NCBI GenBank assembly: GCA_016218725.1
Contig: JACRDB010000098.1
Coordinates: forward strand, 1 to 64,000
DNA: 64,000 bases
Direction of reading: 5' to 3'
Source: Deltaproteobacteria bacterium
Lineage (GTDB): Bacteria > Myxococcota_A > Polyangia > Polyangiales > Ga0077539
The notes below the pieces were generated by a model, which was not told the DNA's origin, searched no databases, and saw only the letters and a program-made list of their open reading frames with translations. Shown piece by piece: positions 41,311 through 50,120 of the stretch; position 1 is the first letter of the stretch, and every line of letters starts with the position of its first letter. The position numbers were made by a program, and so were the translations under genes.

Positions 41311-41364
41311 CTGACCCCCTATCACCCCCTCCGTGAGTCCCTGACGCGCGCGCTCCAGGGGGGA

Positions 41365-44286
41365 GTGGTCCTGGGAGCCCTTGGCGGACTGGGCGGGGCC
41401 CTCGCGGACTACGCCAGCACGGTGTTGTGGCTGGTCCCGGGCCCCGATCGCGGGCGCCTGGCCTTCGCGCTCCTGGGCCTGGGCGCCGGCTGTGGAGCCG
41501 TCCTGGGCGCCCTGGGGAGCGCGCTCGACGCGCTCCTGGGGAGGCGTCTCCGAGACCCCTGGAGGGCCCTGGCGCTGGTGGCGCCGCCCCTCCTCCCGGT
41601 GGCTCACTGGCTCTTCCAGGGCGGCTTCATGCGGAGGCTCCCCGCCCAGGGCGCGCTCCAGGCGCTCACCTGGGCGCTCCTGGTGGGGGTGGCCACCGCC
41701 GCGGTGGTCCTGGCCAGGAGGGCGGCTCCGCGCGTCGATCGCGCCTCCGGGCGCGTCCGGGGGGCGGTGGCCCTCGCGCTGGGGGCCTTGGGGTGGAGCC
41801 TCCACGGGCTCGACCACCGGGTGCTCCCGAGGCTCTACGAGTACCTCCACGTGGGCCTCGGTGCGCTCACGGGCTTGAGCTTCGCCGCCGCCCTCGCGCT
41901 CGCCCTCCCTCGGTGGGCGCGAGGGCGCCGCGGGGCGCTGGCGCTGGCCGCGGTGAGCGCGCCGTGGGCGGTGGTGAGCTTTGGGGCGCTGGAGCGCTGG
42001 CCCAACGTGAGGGCCGAGCTCTTCGGGGTCCACGCGCCCTTTGTCCGCCACGTCGTGGTGGGCCTGGCGGCGCTGTCGGGCCCCGCGCGGGTGGACCCCG
42101 AGGCGCTCCGGAGGGCGCGCCTGGCGCGCGCGCCCTCTCCGCGGGACCCCTCGGGGCTGCCTTCGAGCCCCGACGCCCACGTCCTGCTGGTCACCGTGGA
42201 CGCGCTCCGGGCGGACCGCGTCGGGCGGAGCGTGGCGGGGCGCTCGCTCACGCCCACCCTCGACGCGCTGGTGCGCCAGGGGGTGTGGTTCCAGCGGGCG
42301 TACGCCCAGGCGCCGCACTCCAGCTACTCGCTCACGTCCCTACACACCGGCGAGTACCTCCACGAGACGGTCCCCCTCGGGCAGCCCCAGCCGCTGGAGA
42401 CCCTCGCCGAGGCCCTGCGCGCCCAGGGCTTCCACGCCGCGGCGTTCTACACCCACGGGGTGTTCTTCACCGAGGCCGAGAGGCTCCAGGCGTACCGCGC
42501 CCGGGACCTCGGGTTCCCTCGGGCGGACCACGTGGACCGCGACGCCGACGCCCTGACCCGCGCCGCCTGCGACGAGCTCGACGACGTGGTCCGCCGCGGC
42601 GAGCCTCGGACCTTCCTCTGGGTGCACTACTTCGACGCCCACGCCCCGTACCAGGGCGCCGGGGACGGCCCCGAGGCCCGCTATGACAGCGCCGTCGCGC
42701 GGGTGGACCGCGCCCTGGGGGCGCTCCTGGCCCACGCCCGCGGGGTGCTCTCCCGCCCTCTGGTGCTCGCCGTCACCGCGGACCACGGCGAGGAGTTCGG
42801 CGAGCACGGCGGCGTCTACCACGGCTCCGCCCTCTACGATGAGCAGGTGCGCGTCCCCCTGGTGCTGGTGGCCCCGGGGCTCGGGCCGGGGGTGGTCCCC
42901 GAGCCCGTGGAGCTCCTGGACCTGGCCCCGACGCTCGCGGCCCTCGCGGGCGCGCGGGCGCCTGCGGGCGCGCGCGGGCGGGACCTGCGCCCGAGGCTCT
43001 CGGCGCCCTCGGCGGAGACCCCGGTGTTCTCCGCGGTGAACACCCGACGGATGGTGGTCCTCGGGGGCTGGAAGTACCTCACCGACACTGCCTGGCCCGT
43101 GGAGGAGCTCTACGACCTCGGGCGCGACCCGGGCGAGCGCAGGAACCTCGCCGGGGCGGAGCCCTCGCGCCGCCAGGCCCTCCGCGCGGAGCTCGCCCTC
43201 TGGGTGGACACCCTGGCCCGCTCCCGGGGTGGCAACCCCGCCCTCGCCAGGGCGCGCCTCGGCGAGAGGGGCGCGCTCCCGGCCCTCGTCGCGCTCGCCC
43301 TGGACCCCTCTGGGGCCACCGAGGAGCGCGCGGAGGCCGTGGCTCTGGCGGCGTCCTTCGGGCCTTCATCGGACCTGTCCGCCCTCCGTCCGTTGTTGCT
43401 TGAACCGTCGGGAACGCTTGCAGAGGAAGCCGCCCTGGCGCTCGGTCAGGCCCGGGACCGCGGGGCCCTCCCGCGCCTCCTGGACCTCGCCGTGGACGAG
43501 CGGCCCTCGGTCCGCCGCCGCGCGGCCCTCGCCCTGGCGGCGCTGGGTGACCCGAGGGCCCTCCCGGGGCTCTCCGAGGCCCTCCACGCGACGGACGAAG
43601 GCGAGGCCCTCGGGGCCCTCCGGGCGCTGGGGTCCCTCGGGGTCCCGGAGGCGCTGGAGCCCCTCCTCGGGGCGCTCCCGGACGACCACCTTCGGTACCG
43701 CGCCGCGCTGGTCCTGGGGGAACTGCGGGACCCGAGGGCCTATGGAACGCTCCTCGCCCTGGCCCGGAGCGATCCCACGGACGACGTGAGGGCCAACGCC
43801 GTGGCGGCCCTCGGGGCCCTCGGGGATCGCCGGGCGGTGCCCTTCCTCCTCGGGACGCTCTCGGTGTCCCGGGCCGAGCGCTACGCGGCCGAGGCCCTCG
43901 GGGCCCTCGGGGCGGTGGGCGCCGAGGTCGAGGGCTTCGACGCGCGCGCGCGCGGGTGTGAGGTGCACACGGACACCCTGGGCTGGCGCTACCTGGGCGC
44001 GCGCAGCTGCCGCTCCGAGGGGCCGTCGCTCGGCGTACCGGTGCGCCTCCACGGCGGGGGTCCGAGGCTCCTGGTGCTGCGTCTGCGCCGGGGTGAAGAC
44101 GGCCCGGCGGTGCCGGTGTCCGTGCGTCTGGGAGACCGGGAGGTGGCCCGGGTGAGCGCGACCACCGCGTGGGAGGAGCCGCGGGTGCAGCTCCCGGAGG
44201 TGCCCGTGGGTGAGGCCCTCCTCACGCTGCGCGCGGAGGACCCTGCCTCTACGCTACGGCTGTGCCACGCGGTGTTTGTGCGGTGA
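41365..44286 (+). CDS. Membrane-anchored sulfatase-like hydrolase with C-terminal HEAT repeats
   Basis: The protein has 973 residues. The N-terminal third has six to seven membrane segments. A sulfatase/alkaline-phosphatase-superfamily domain follows: HVLLVTVDALRADRVG (first metal Asp), QAPHSSYSLTSLHTGEYLHE (nucleophile region), WVHYFDAHAPYQG, VTADHGEEFGEHGG (metal ligands) and a C-terminal WKYLTDTAWPVEELYDLGRD. HEAT/PBS repeats then run from about 640 to 860 (VRRRAALALAALGDPRALPG), and a small beta domain ends the chain. The Cys/Ser-x-Pro-x-Arg sulfatase signature is not present; this SLTSLHTG form is usual in the HEAT-fused subgroup. It may act on periplasmic or surface sulfo- or phospho-glycans. 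The first supported start is GTG 41365; an earlier non-ATG start near the tRNA end is possible. Confidence 0.8.
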   Translation: MVLGALGGLGGALADYASTVLWLVPGPDRGRLAFALLGLGAGCGAVLGALGSALDALLGRRLRDPWRALALVAPPLLPVAHWLFQGGFMRRLPAQGALQALTWALLVGVATAAVVLARRAAPRVDRASGRVRGAVALALGALGWSLHGLDHRVLPRLYEYLHVGLGALTGLSFAAALALALPRWARGRRGALALAAVSAPWAVVSFGALERWPNVRAELFGVHAPFVRHVVVGLAALSGPARVDPEALRRARLARAPSPRDPSGLPSSPDAHVLLVTVDALRADRVGRSVAGRSLTPTLDALVRQGVWFQRAYAQAPHSSYSLTSLHTGEYLHETVPLGQPQPLETLAEALRAQGFHAAAFYTHGVFFTEAERLQAYRARDLGFPRADHVDRDADALTRAACDELDDVVRRGEPRTFLWVHYFDAHAPYQGAGDGPEARYDSAVARVDRALGALLAHARGVLSRPLVLAVTADHGEEFGEHGGVYHGSALYDEQVRVPLVLVAPGLGPGVVPEPVELLDLAPTLAALAGARAPAGARGRDLRPRLSAPSAETPVFSAVNTRRMVVLGGWKYLTDTAWPVEELYDLGRDPGERRNLAGAEPSRRQALRAELALWVDTLARSRGGNPALARARLGERGALPALVALALDPSGATEERAEAVALAASFGPSSDLSALRPLLLEPSGTLAEEAALALGQARDRGALPRLLDLAVDERPSVRRRAALALAALGDPRALPGLSEALHATDEGEALGALRALGSLGVPEALEPLLGALPDDHLRYRAALVLGELRDPRAYGTLLALARSDPTDDVRANAVAALGALGDRRAVPFLLGTLSVSRAERYAAEALGALGAVGAEVEGFDARARGCEVHTDTLGWRYLGARSCRSEGPSLGVPVRLHGGGPRLLVLRLRRGEDGPAVPVSVRLGDREVARVSATTAWEEPRVQLPEVPVGEALLTLRAEDPASTLRLCHAVFVR

Positions 44287-44289
44287 GCG

Positions 44290-45225
44290 CTACGGCGTGC
44301 CCCAGGCGGGCCGGTCGCCGTAGGTGCTCCAGCCCGCGGGGGGGCTGTAGGTGGTGACCGTGGGCACCGCGGAGAAGAGCATCCCCAGGGCCGAGGCGAG
44401 CATCGGGTCGCCGAGGAAGGCCATGAGCCCGTCCTGGCTGGTCCAGGTGTCCACCGCGAGGAACTGCGCCGGGTCCGTGGTGGAGAGCCACACCGTGTGG
44501 GACACGTCCCCGCCCGCCAGCGCCGAGGCCATGGTGGCCATGACGGCGCCGTTGTGGACCATCCGCGCGCTGTCCCCCGGGGACCGCAGCGTGCCGCGGA
44601 CGAAGAGGTAGATCCGCGTGGCGTTGGTCGCCGGCTGGATGTACGACGTGTAGCCCGTGCCCTGGCGCCAGACGGTGACCGTGGGCGACGCCGCGAAGAG
44701 CCCCCCGAAGGCCGCCACGAACATCGGGTTGCTGACGGTCATGGTCAGGCCGTCCACGCTGTTCCAGACGTCCATGCCCAGGAACTGCGAGCGGTCCCGC
44801 TGGCTGAGGCCCACGTGGTGCGTGAGGTCCCCCGCGGCCATGGCGATGGTGCGGAAGCTCCCCACCACGTTGTTGTGGACCATCTGCGCGTAGGCGGGGT
44901 CAAAGGGAGGGGCCCCGCCGTCCATGGTCCCCGCGTCGGAGCTCCCGGCGTCGCCCGCGGTGGCGTCGGCGCCGCCGCCGTCACCGGGCGCCGAGGCCCG
45001 GAGCCTCCCCTGCACCGTAAGCAGGAAGAGCGGCACGCTGGCGTCCCCGCCGTCCGACGGAGCGCCCGTGTCCGTGGGCGTCCCCGTGTCCGCGGCGGTG
45101 TCCGTGGGCGCGCCCGTGTCCGTGGACGCGTCCGGGGCGGGGTCACTCCCGCAGCCGACGCCAAGGGAGAGGCAGCCCGCGACGAGCGCGCCGCACAGCA
45201 AGCGATGTGTGAATCCAGTGTTCAT
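44290..45225 (-). CDS. Lipoprotein with two tandem ABM-like domains
   Basis: The protein has 311 residues. The signal ends in lipobox GVGC (Cys24 or near), followed by an Asp/Thr/Gly repeat tether and then two copies of an approximately 95-residue alpha/beta unit. Copy 1 has MVHNNVVGSFRTIAMAAGDL, HHVGLSQRDRSQFLGMDVWN and FGGLFAASPTVTVWRQGTGY. Copy 2 has MVHNGAVMATMASALAGGDV, HTVWLSTTDPAQFLAVDTWT and LGMLFSAVPTVTTYSPPAGW. The fold resembles dimeric alpha/beta-barrel (antibiotic-biosynthesis-monooxygenase-like) domains, and the duplication would make a pseudo-dimer. No enzyme activity can be assigned. It lies convergent with the sulfatase, with 3 nt between the coding ends. Confidence 0.68.
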   Translation of the reverse strand: MNTGFTHRLLCGALVAGCLSLGVGCGSDPAPDASTDTGAPTDTAADTGTPTDTGAPSDGGDASVPLFLLTVQGRLRASAPGDGGGADATAGDAGSSDAGTMDGGAPPFDPAYAQMVHNNVVGSFRTIAMAAGDLTHHVGLSQRDRSQFLGMDVWNSVDGLTMTVSNPMFVAAFGGLFAASPTVTVWRQGTGYTSYIQPATNATRIYLFVRGTLRSPGDSARMVHNGAVMATMASALAGGDVSHTVWLSTTDPAQFLAVDTWTSQDGLMAFLGDPMLASALGMLFSAVPTVTTYSPPAGWSTYGDRPAWGTP

Positions 45226-45233
45226 GGCGTCCG

Positions 45234-45239
45234 GTGGTA
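45234..45239 (-). promoter_or_regulatory. -10-like hexamer TACCAC next to start codon
   Basis: Read on the minus strand, TACCAC ends 8 nt before the ATG at 45225. Confidence 0.4.
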
Positions 45240-45318
45240 CACCTTTCCCCACCCGGTCGCTACAACACCGCGCCGATTCCCTCCGCGCACAAAAAGCGCA
45301 CGGGTGGCCGGATTTCCT

Positions 45319-45753
45319 CTAGCGCACGACGACGGGGCCGTGGTCGTCGCAGTGGGCGCCGTGGGGGTGGTGCAGGTGGCCGAAGACCAGGTAGTCCGTG
45401 TGGTCCCCGTGGGGCACCGCGTCGTGGCCGCAGCCCGCGCCGTGGGTGTGGTTGTCCTCGTGGGCGCCGCAGGCGTGGTCGGGGGTGCACGCCGCGGGGT
45501 TGCTCCCGCCCACCTCCAGGGAGTGGTCGTCCACGTGGCCGTCGTGCGGGTGGTGCAGGTGCCCGTCGTGGAGGTAGTCCGTGTGGTCCCCGTGCTGGAT
45601 CGCCCGGTGGCCGCAGCCCGCGCCGTGGGCGTGATCGGCGTGCTCGTGGTGGGCGTGGTGGCCGTGGTCGTGGTCGCACCCCGGGCCGTGGGCGTGACCG
45701 TGGTCGTGGTCGTGGTCGTGACCGCACCCGGGACCGTGGACATGGCTGGACAT
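45319..45753 (-). CDS. His/Cys-rich metal-binding protein
   Basis: The protein has 144 residues, of which more than a third are His, Asp or Cys. Two related units each contain GAGCGH, HGDHTDYL and GHLHHPH followed by DDH. The N-terminus (HVHGPGCGHDHDHDHGHAHG) is a simple His/Asp/Gly repeat. It should bind several Zn, Co or Ni ions. HGDHxDYLxxGHLHHPHxxHCDDH proteins occur beside cation-efflux genes in other bacteria. It is divergent from the zinc-ribbon gene, 73 nt away, and close to the P1B-4 ATPase, so it is probably a metal buffer or chaperone. AAGGAG precedes the ATG at 45753. Confidence 0.82.
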   Translation of the reverse strand: MSSHVHGPGCGHDHDHDHGHAHGPGCDHDHGHHAHHEHADHAHGAGCGHRAIQHGDHTDYLHDGHLHHPHDGHVDDHSLEVGGSNPAACTPDHACGAHEDNHTHGAGCGHDAVPHGDHTDYLVFGHLHHPHGAHCDDHGPVVVR

Positions 45754-45812
45754 TGCGACAGGCTCCTTGGCGTGCCGGGGGCGGTGGTGCCCCCGACGGT
45801 GGACGGGCATGC

Positions 45813-45818
45813 TACCAT
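45813..45818 (+). promoter_or_regulatory. -10-like hexamer TACCAT next to start codon
   Basis: TGC-TACCAT ends 8 nt before the ATG at 45827, including a TGn extension. Confidence 0.42.
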
Positions 45819-45826
45819 TCCCGTCC

Positions 45827-46237
45827 ATGGCACAACCCGGAAAAGCCCCTCCCTGTGACCACGATCACGACCACGACTGCCAGACCTGCGGGGCCCCGCC
45901 CCGGGCGGGCCTGGCCGCGTGCCCCTTCTGCAAGGCGGGCTACCCCGGCGCCGAGGCCGGCGCCCTGTGCCCCGGCTGCCGCTGCCTGAACGAGGCCGGT
46001 CGCACCGTCTGCGCCCAGTGCCAGGACTCCCTCACGCGCACCTGTGTGTTCTGCCAGGCCCTCGGGCGGCTGGACCAGGCCCAGTGCCCCCGGTGCCACG
46101 AGGTCTTCGAGGGCGCCGAGGACCGCAAGAGGCTGCGGGATGCCCAGCGCGCCCAGGTCCCGACCCACGGCACCCCCAGGGCGGACCCCTCCGGGGCCGG
46201 GGTCTTCAACGCCCTCAACGACATTCTCAAGCGCTGA
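45827..46237 (+). CDS. Zinc-ribbon protein
   Basis: The protein has 136 residues. A His/Asp-rich start (CDHDHDHDC) is followed by four or five Cys pairs: CQTC, CPFC, CPGC, CAQC, CVFC and CPRC. These make three stacked rubredoxin-like zinc ribbons. The C-terminal 40 residues are basic and helical (RKRLRDAQRAQ). It is cytoplasmic and may be a zinc sensor, adaptor or regulator. It is the first gene after the divergent promoter and is followed by the 399-residue protein and the ATPase on the same strand, suggesting one metal-homeostasis unit. Confidence 0.74.
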   Translation: MAQPGKAPPCDHDHDHDCQTCGAPPRAGLAACPFCKAGYPGAEAGALCPGCRCLNEAGRTVCAQCQDSLTRTCVFCQALGRLDQAQCPRCHEVFEGAEDRKRLRDAQRAQVPTHGTPRADPSGAGVFNALNDILKR

Positions 46238-46300
46238 GGGGGTGACCGTTCCTTCCGGGCCCCGATCGGCGTACTCTCCGGCGCCGACAGGCCGCACCCG

Positions 46301-46307
46301 AAGGAGG
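46301..46307 (+). promoter_or_regulatory. Strong Shine-Dalgarno site AAGGAGG
   Basis: AAGGAGG sits 4 nt before the ATG at 46312. It contrasts with the SD-less starts nearby. A TACTCT hexamer at 46272-46277 would give a leader of about 30 nt. Confidence 0.7.
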
Positions 46308-46311
46308 TCCC

Positions 46312-47511
46312 ATGTCATTCAGCAAGGCGTTCTTCAGCTTCATGAAGGGCGAGCGTTCCCAGGCGGAGCTCGACGCGTATCGCCAGGCGATGCGCCACAT
46401 CGACGACCTGGAGGCCGCCATCCAGATGCAGGTGCTCAACCGCCCGCTGGAGCCCGGCCAGGGGCCCTGGTCCCGCCCGCACAACCACCAGCAGGCCATG
46501 GCCTTCACCTGGATCGCCCGGGGCCTGGCCACCATCGCCACCACGCTCCTGGACAGCGACGCCCGCGAGGACCCGGGCACCGTGGGGTACCTCCCGCTGG
46601 TGACCTTCGGCCAGGTGAAGGAGCTGTACGTCCAGGTGCCGCAGTTCATCCAGCGCGCCTGGGAGGCCCTGGCCAACCCCAGGTACCGCGCGGACAAGCC
46701 CCTGCCCATGCCCCTCGGGCCGAGGGTGGAGGCCGAGGGCAAGTGCCCGCTGGTGCACCTGAAGGGCATCCACGCGGCGGCCACGGCGCTGGACCACCTG
46801 GGCCAGGCGCGCGTCGCCCACTACCTCCAGGCCGTGCAGAGCTGCGGCGTGGCCCCCACCGAGGAGGTCAAGCAGGACCTGGCCGCCCTGGCCCAGATCT
46901 GGGCCCGCGCCCAGTCCAAGGTGGCCTTCAGCAGCCAGCAGATCATCATCGTGTCGCAGGGCCGGGACGTCCCCCTGGAGACCCACGAGGAGGCCGAGAA
47001 CCGCCTCTGGGACGCCCTCTCGGACCATTTCCTCGCCGGGCAGTTCATCGCCATGCCGGAGCTCCTGCGCTCCGCCGCCGTGGCCGGGATGAACGCCACC
47101 GGTCGACAGCTCAAGCACGAGGAGCGCTGGTGCCTCTCGGAGCCCCAGGCCGTCAAGGACCTGAAGAACACCCAGTTCGGCGAGATGGAGATCAAGGAGT
47201 TCTGGACCCGCAAGGGCTGGCGCACCACCCCCATGGAGGAGCGCTACCTCGCCCAGTGCGCGGCCTTCATGCGCGACGGGTCCATCTCCATCGTGTCGCG
47301 CTGGTCCACGTGCCCCTTTGACCCCGTGTACCAGACCCTCCAGCCGGTCTCCATCCTGGACCGGGCCATGGACCGCGGCACCGAGTTCCACCTCCACATG
47401 GACGAGAACGAGGACGAGCTCCAGGTCGGCTCCCCGCGCTTCCGCCGCACCAAGAGCTACGAGGAGGAGCACGAGGAGGGCCACGTCGGCGACCAGAGCG
47501 GCCACCACTGA
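46312..47511 (+). CDS. Conserved hypothetical protein in metal cluster
   Basis: The protein has 399 residues and is soluble, with no signal peptide. Features include a helical N-terminus (FFSFMKGERSQAELDAYRQA), an SLTP-rich middle with a His/Asn stretch (WSRPHNHQQAMAFTW), conserved CPLVHLKGIHA and CLSEPQAVKDLK, and an acidic C-terminus rich in Glu and His (EEEHEEGHVGDQSGHH). The Cys/His distribution and the tail suggest metal binding. It lies between the zinc-ribbon gene and the ATPase (22 nt before it). I cannot assign a family. Confidence 0.6.
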   Translation: MSFSKAFFSFMKGERSQAELDAYRQAMRHIDDLEAAIQMQVLNRPLEPGQGPWSRPHNHQQAMAFTWIARGLATIATTLLDSDAREDPGTVGYLPLVTFGQVKELYVQVPQFIQRAWEALANPRYRADKPLPMPLGPRVEAEGKCPLVHLKGIHAAATALDHLGQARVAHYLQAVQSCGVAPTEEVKQDLAALAQIWARAQSKVAFSSQQIIIVSQGRDVPLETHEEAENRLWDALSDHFLAGQFIAMPELLRSAAVAGMNATGRQLKHEERWCLSEPQAVKDLKNTQFGEMEIKEFWTRKGWRTTPMEERYLAQCAAFMRDGSISIVSRWSTCPFDPVYQTLQPVSILDRAMDRGTEFHLHMDENEDELQVGSPRFRRTKSYEEEHEEGHVGDQSGHH

Positions 47512-47533
47512 CACCCACCCACAGGTACGTAAA

Positions 47534-50089
47534 ATGTCCGACCACGACCACGGCCACGCACACGACGAGGGCCACGCGCACGGTCCTGGGTGTGGCCACG
47601 ACCACGGGCCCGAGCACCAGGGCCACGGCCACGGCCACGACCACGACCACCACGGCCACGACCACGGCCACGATCACGGTCATGGCCACGCGGCGCCGGA
47701 GCGCAGGTCGGGGCAGCGCCCGGCGGAGGACGGCAGCCCCGCGCTCCAGGTGGACATGGCCGCGGTGCTCGAGGGCGAGACCGACGAGGTCGGGCGCTTC
47801 CAGGTGCTGGAGCGGCGCCTGGAGGGCCAGAAGGGCATCAAGGACATCCACCTCCGGAACGACCGGGGCTACCTGGAGCTGTGCGTCCACTATGACCCCG
47901 AGGTGTCCAGCTTCGAGGCGCTGGTGGCGCACATCAAGGAGGTGGGCAAGGACGTCTCCAAGCGGTACCGGGTGCAGCGGTGGTTCGTGCGCGGGATGGA
48001 CAGCGCCCAGTGCGCCTACCACATCGAGTTCGCGCTGAACCGCACCAAGGGGGTGCTGGAGGCCAACGTGGCCTACGCCGCCGAGCGCGTGGTGGTGGAG
48101 TTCGACGGCGAGGTCATCAAGCCCGCGGCGATCGTGCAGAAGATCGAGACCCTGGGCTTCGACGTCGAGGAGCCCGAGGCGGGGCATGCGTGCTGCGCCC
48201 ACGCCCACGCCGGGGGCCTGGCGCCCAAGCTGGAGATCCCGCTGTCCATCGCCGCGGGGGCGCTGCTCTTCCTCGGGCTCTCGCTGGAGAAGCTCCTCCC
48301 GGGCTCGCAGGTGCCCGCGCTGGTCCCCACGGTGCTCTACGGCATGGCGGCCGCGCTGGCGGGCTTCTTCCCGGTGCGCGGGGCCCTCACCGCCCTGCGG
48401 CTCAAGCAGGTGGACATCGAGACGCTGATGGTGCTCGCGGCGGTGGGGTCGTGCTTCCTGAAGGCGTTCTTCGAGGCGGGGCTGCTGCTGTTCCTGTTCA
48501 GCCTCGGGCATGCCCTGGAGCACCGCGCGCTGGACCGCGCCCGCCGTGCCATCGACGCCCTGGGCAAGCTCCGCCCGGAGACCGCCCGGGTGCGCCGGGA
48601 GGGCGCCATCGTCGAGGTGCCCGTCCCCGAGGTCAAGCGCGGGGACATGATCGTGGTGCGCGCCGGGGACCGCGTGCCCCTGGACGGGGTGATCAAGGAG
48701 GGCCGCTCGTCGCTGGATCAGGCCACCGTCACGGGCGAGAGCGTGCCGGTGTCCAAGGGCCCCGGGGAGCAGGTCTTCGCGGGCACCATCAACACCGAGG
48801 CCGTCCTCGAGGTCGAGGTGACCAAGCTCTCCTCGGAGTCGGCCATCGCCAAGGTGATCGACCTGGTGACCCAGGCCGAGGCGCAGAAGTCCAAGACGCA
48901 GCGCTTCACCAAGAAGCTGGAGCAGCGCTTCGTGCCGATCGTGATGGTGGCCTCGCCCGCGCTGGGCGTGGCGCTCTTCGCGCTGGGGCACACGCTCCAG
49001 GAGAGCTTCCTGCGCGCCATGAGCCTGCTCGTGGCGGCGTCGCCGTGCGCCCTGGCGATCTCCACGCCCGCGGCGGTGCTCTCCGCGGTGGCCCGCGCCG
49101 CCCGCGGGGGCGTGCTGATGAAGGGCGGGCTCCACCTGGAGACCCTGGGGAACATCAAGAGCGTAGCCTTCGACAAGACCGGCACGCTCACCATGGGCAA
49201 GCCGAGGCTCGTCTCCGTGGCCCCCGCCGAGGGCGTGGACGAGGCCACGCTCCTGGGCACCGCGGCGGCGGTGGAGGCGCTCTCGTCGCACCCGCTGGCG
49301 CAGGCGGTGGTCAAGGGCGCCCAGGAGAAGGGCGTGGCCTTCACCCCGGCCCCGGGCTGCGAGACCGTCCACGGCAAGGGCCTGCGCTCCATGGTGGACG
49401 GCAAGGCCGTGGCCATCGGGAGCCTGGACCTCTTCGCCGAGGCCAAGGTGCCCGACGGCGTGGTGAAGGACGTCGAGCGCCTCCAGGAGGCCGGGCAGAC
49501 CACCATGGTGGTGCGCAGGGGGCGGGACTGGCTCGGGGTCCTGGGCGTGGCGGACACGCTGCGGCCGGAGTCCAAGGCCACGCTCCAGGCCCTGCGGGCC
49601 ATGGGCGTCACGCGCACGGTGATGCTCTCCGGGGACAACGCCCGGGTGGCCCGCGCCATCGCCAGGGAGGTCGGCATCGACGATCCGCGCGCGCCCCTGA
49701 TGCCCGAGGGCAAGGTGAGCGCGCTCAAGGAGCTGGCCCGAGAGGGCGGCGTGGCCATGGTGGGCGACGGGGTGAACGACGCCCCGGCGCTGGCCGCGGC
49801 CTCCGTGGGCATCGCCATGGGCGGCGCCGGCAGCGACGTGGCCCTGGAGACCGCGGACGTGGTGCTCATGGGCGACGACCTGCGCAAGCTCCCCTTCGCC
49901 GTGGGCCTGGCCCGCCAGGCCACCGCCGTGGTGCGCCAGAACCTGGTGATCTCCCTCGGGGTGAGCGGGGTGTTGGTGATCGCCACGATCTTCGGCTGGG
50001 TGCGCATCGCCCACGCCGTGGTGCTCCACGAGGGCAGCACCATGGTGGTCGTGCTCAACGGCCTGCGGCTGCTGCTGTACGCACTGTAG
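47534..50089 (+). CDS. P1B-4-type heavy-metal-transporting ATPase (Co/Zn-type), His-rich
   Basis: The protein has 851 residues. A His-rich N-terminus (about 1-55) leads to two HMA-like domains (about 70-130 and 150-210). The second has MDSAQC in place of the usual MxCxxC, so one metal-binding Cys is lost. The membrane and catalytic parts show TGES, SPC in transmembrane helix 4 (residues 503-505), DKTGT (Asp 547), HP, GDGVNDAPAL and HEGST (832-836). SPC plus HEGxT marks P1B-4 ATPases, which export Co, Zn or Fe(II). The product likely detoxifies the metal bound by the upstream His-rich proteins. Confidence 0.9.
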   Translation: MSDHDHGHAHDEGHAHGPGCGHDHGPEHQGHGHGHDHDHHGHDHGHDHGHGHAAPERRSGQRPAEDGSPALQVDMAAVLEGETDEVGRFQVLERRLEGQKGIKDIHLRNDRGYLELCVHYDPEVSSFEALVAHIKEVGKDVSKRYRVQRWFVRGMDSAQCAYHIEFALNRTKGVLEANVAYAAERVVVEFDGEVIKPAAIVQKIETLGFDVEEPEAGHACCAHAHAGGLAPKLEIPLSIAAGALLFLGLSLEKLLPGSQVPALVPTVLYGMAAALAGFFPVRGALTALRLKQVDIETLMVLAAVGSCFLKAFFEAGLLLFLFSLGHALEHRALDRARRAIDALGKLRPETARVRREGAIVEVPVPEVKRGDMIVVRAGDRVPLDGVIKEGRSSLDQATVTGESVPVSKGPGEQVFAGTINTEAVLEVEVTKLSSESAIAKVIDLVTQAEAQKSKTQRFTKKLEQRFVPIVMVASPALGVALFALGHTLQESFLRAMSLLVAASPCALAISTPAAVLSAVARAARGGVLMKGGLHLETLGNIKSVAFDKTGTLTMGKPRLVSVAPAEGVDEATLLGTAAAVEALSSHPLAQAVVKGAQEKGVAFTPAPGCETVHGKGLRSMVDGKAVAIGSLDLFAEAKVPDGVVKDVERLQEAGQTTMVVRRGRDWLGVLGVADTLRPESKATLQALRAMGVTRTVMLSGDNARVARAIAREVGIDDPRAPLMPEGKVSALKELAREGGVAMVGDGVNDAPALAAASVGIAMGGAGSDVALETADVVLMGDDLRKLPFAVGLARQATAVVRQNLVISLGVSGVLVIATIFGWVRIAHAVVLHEGSTMVVVLNGLRLLLYAL

Positions 50090-50120
50090 GCGGGTTGGCT
50101 ACACCGTAGGCGCGCCGCCC

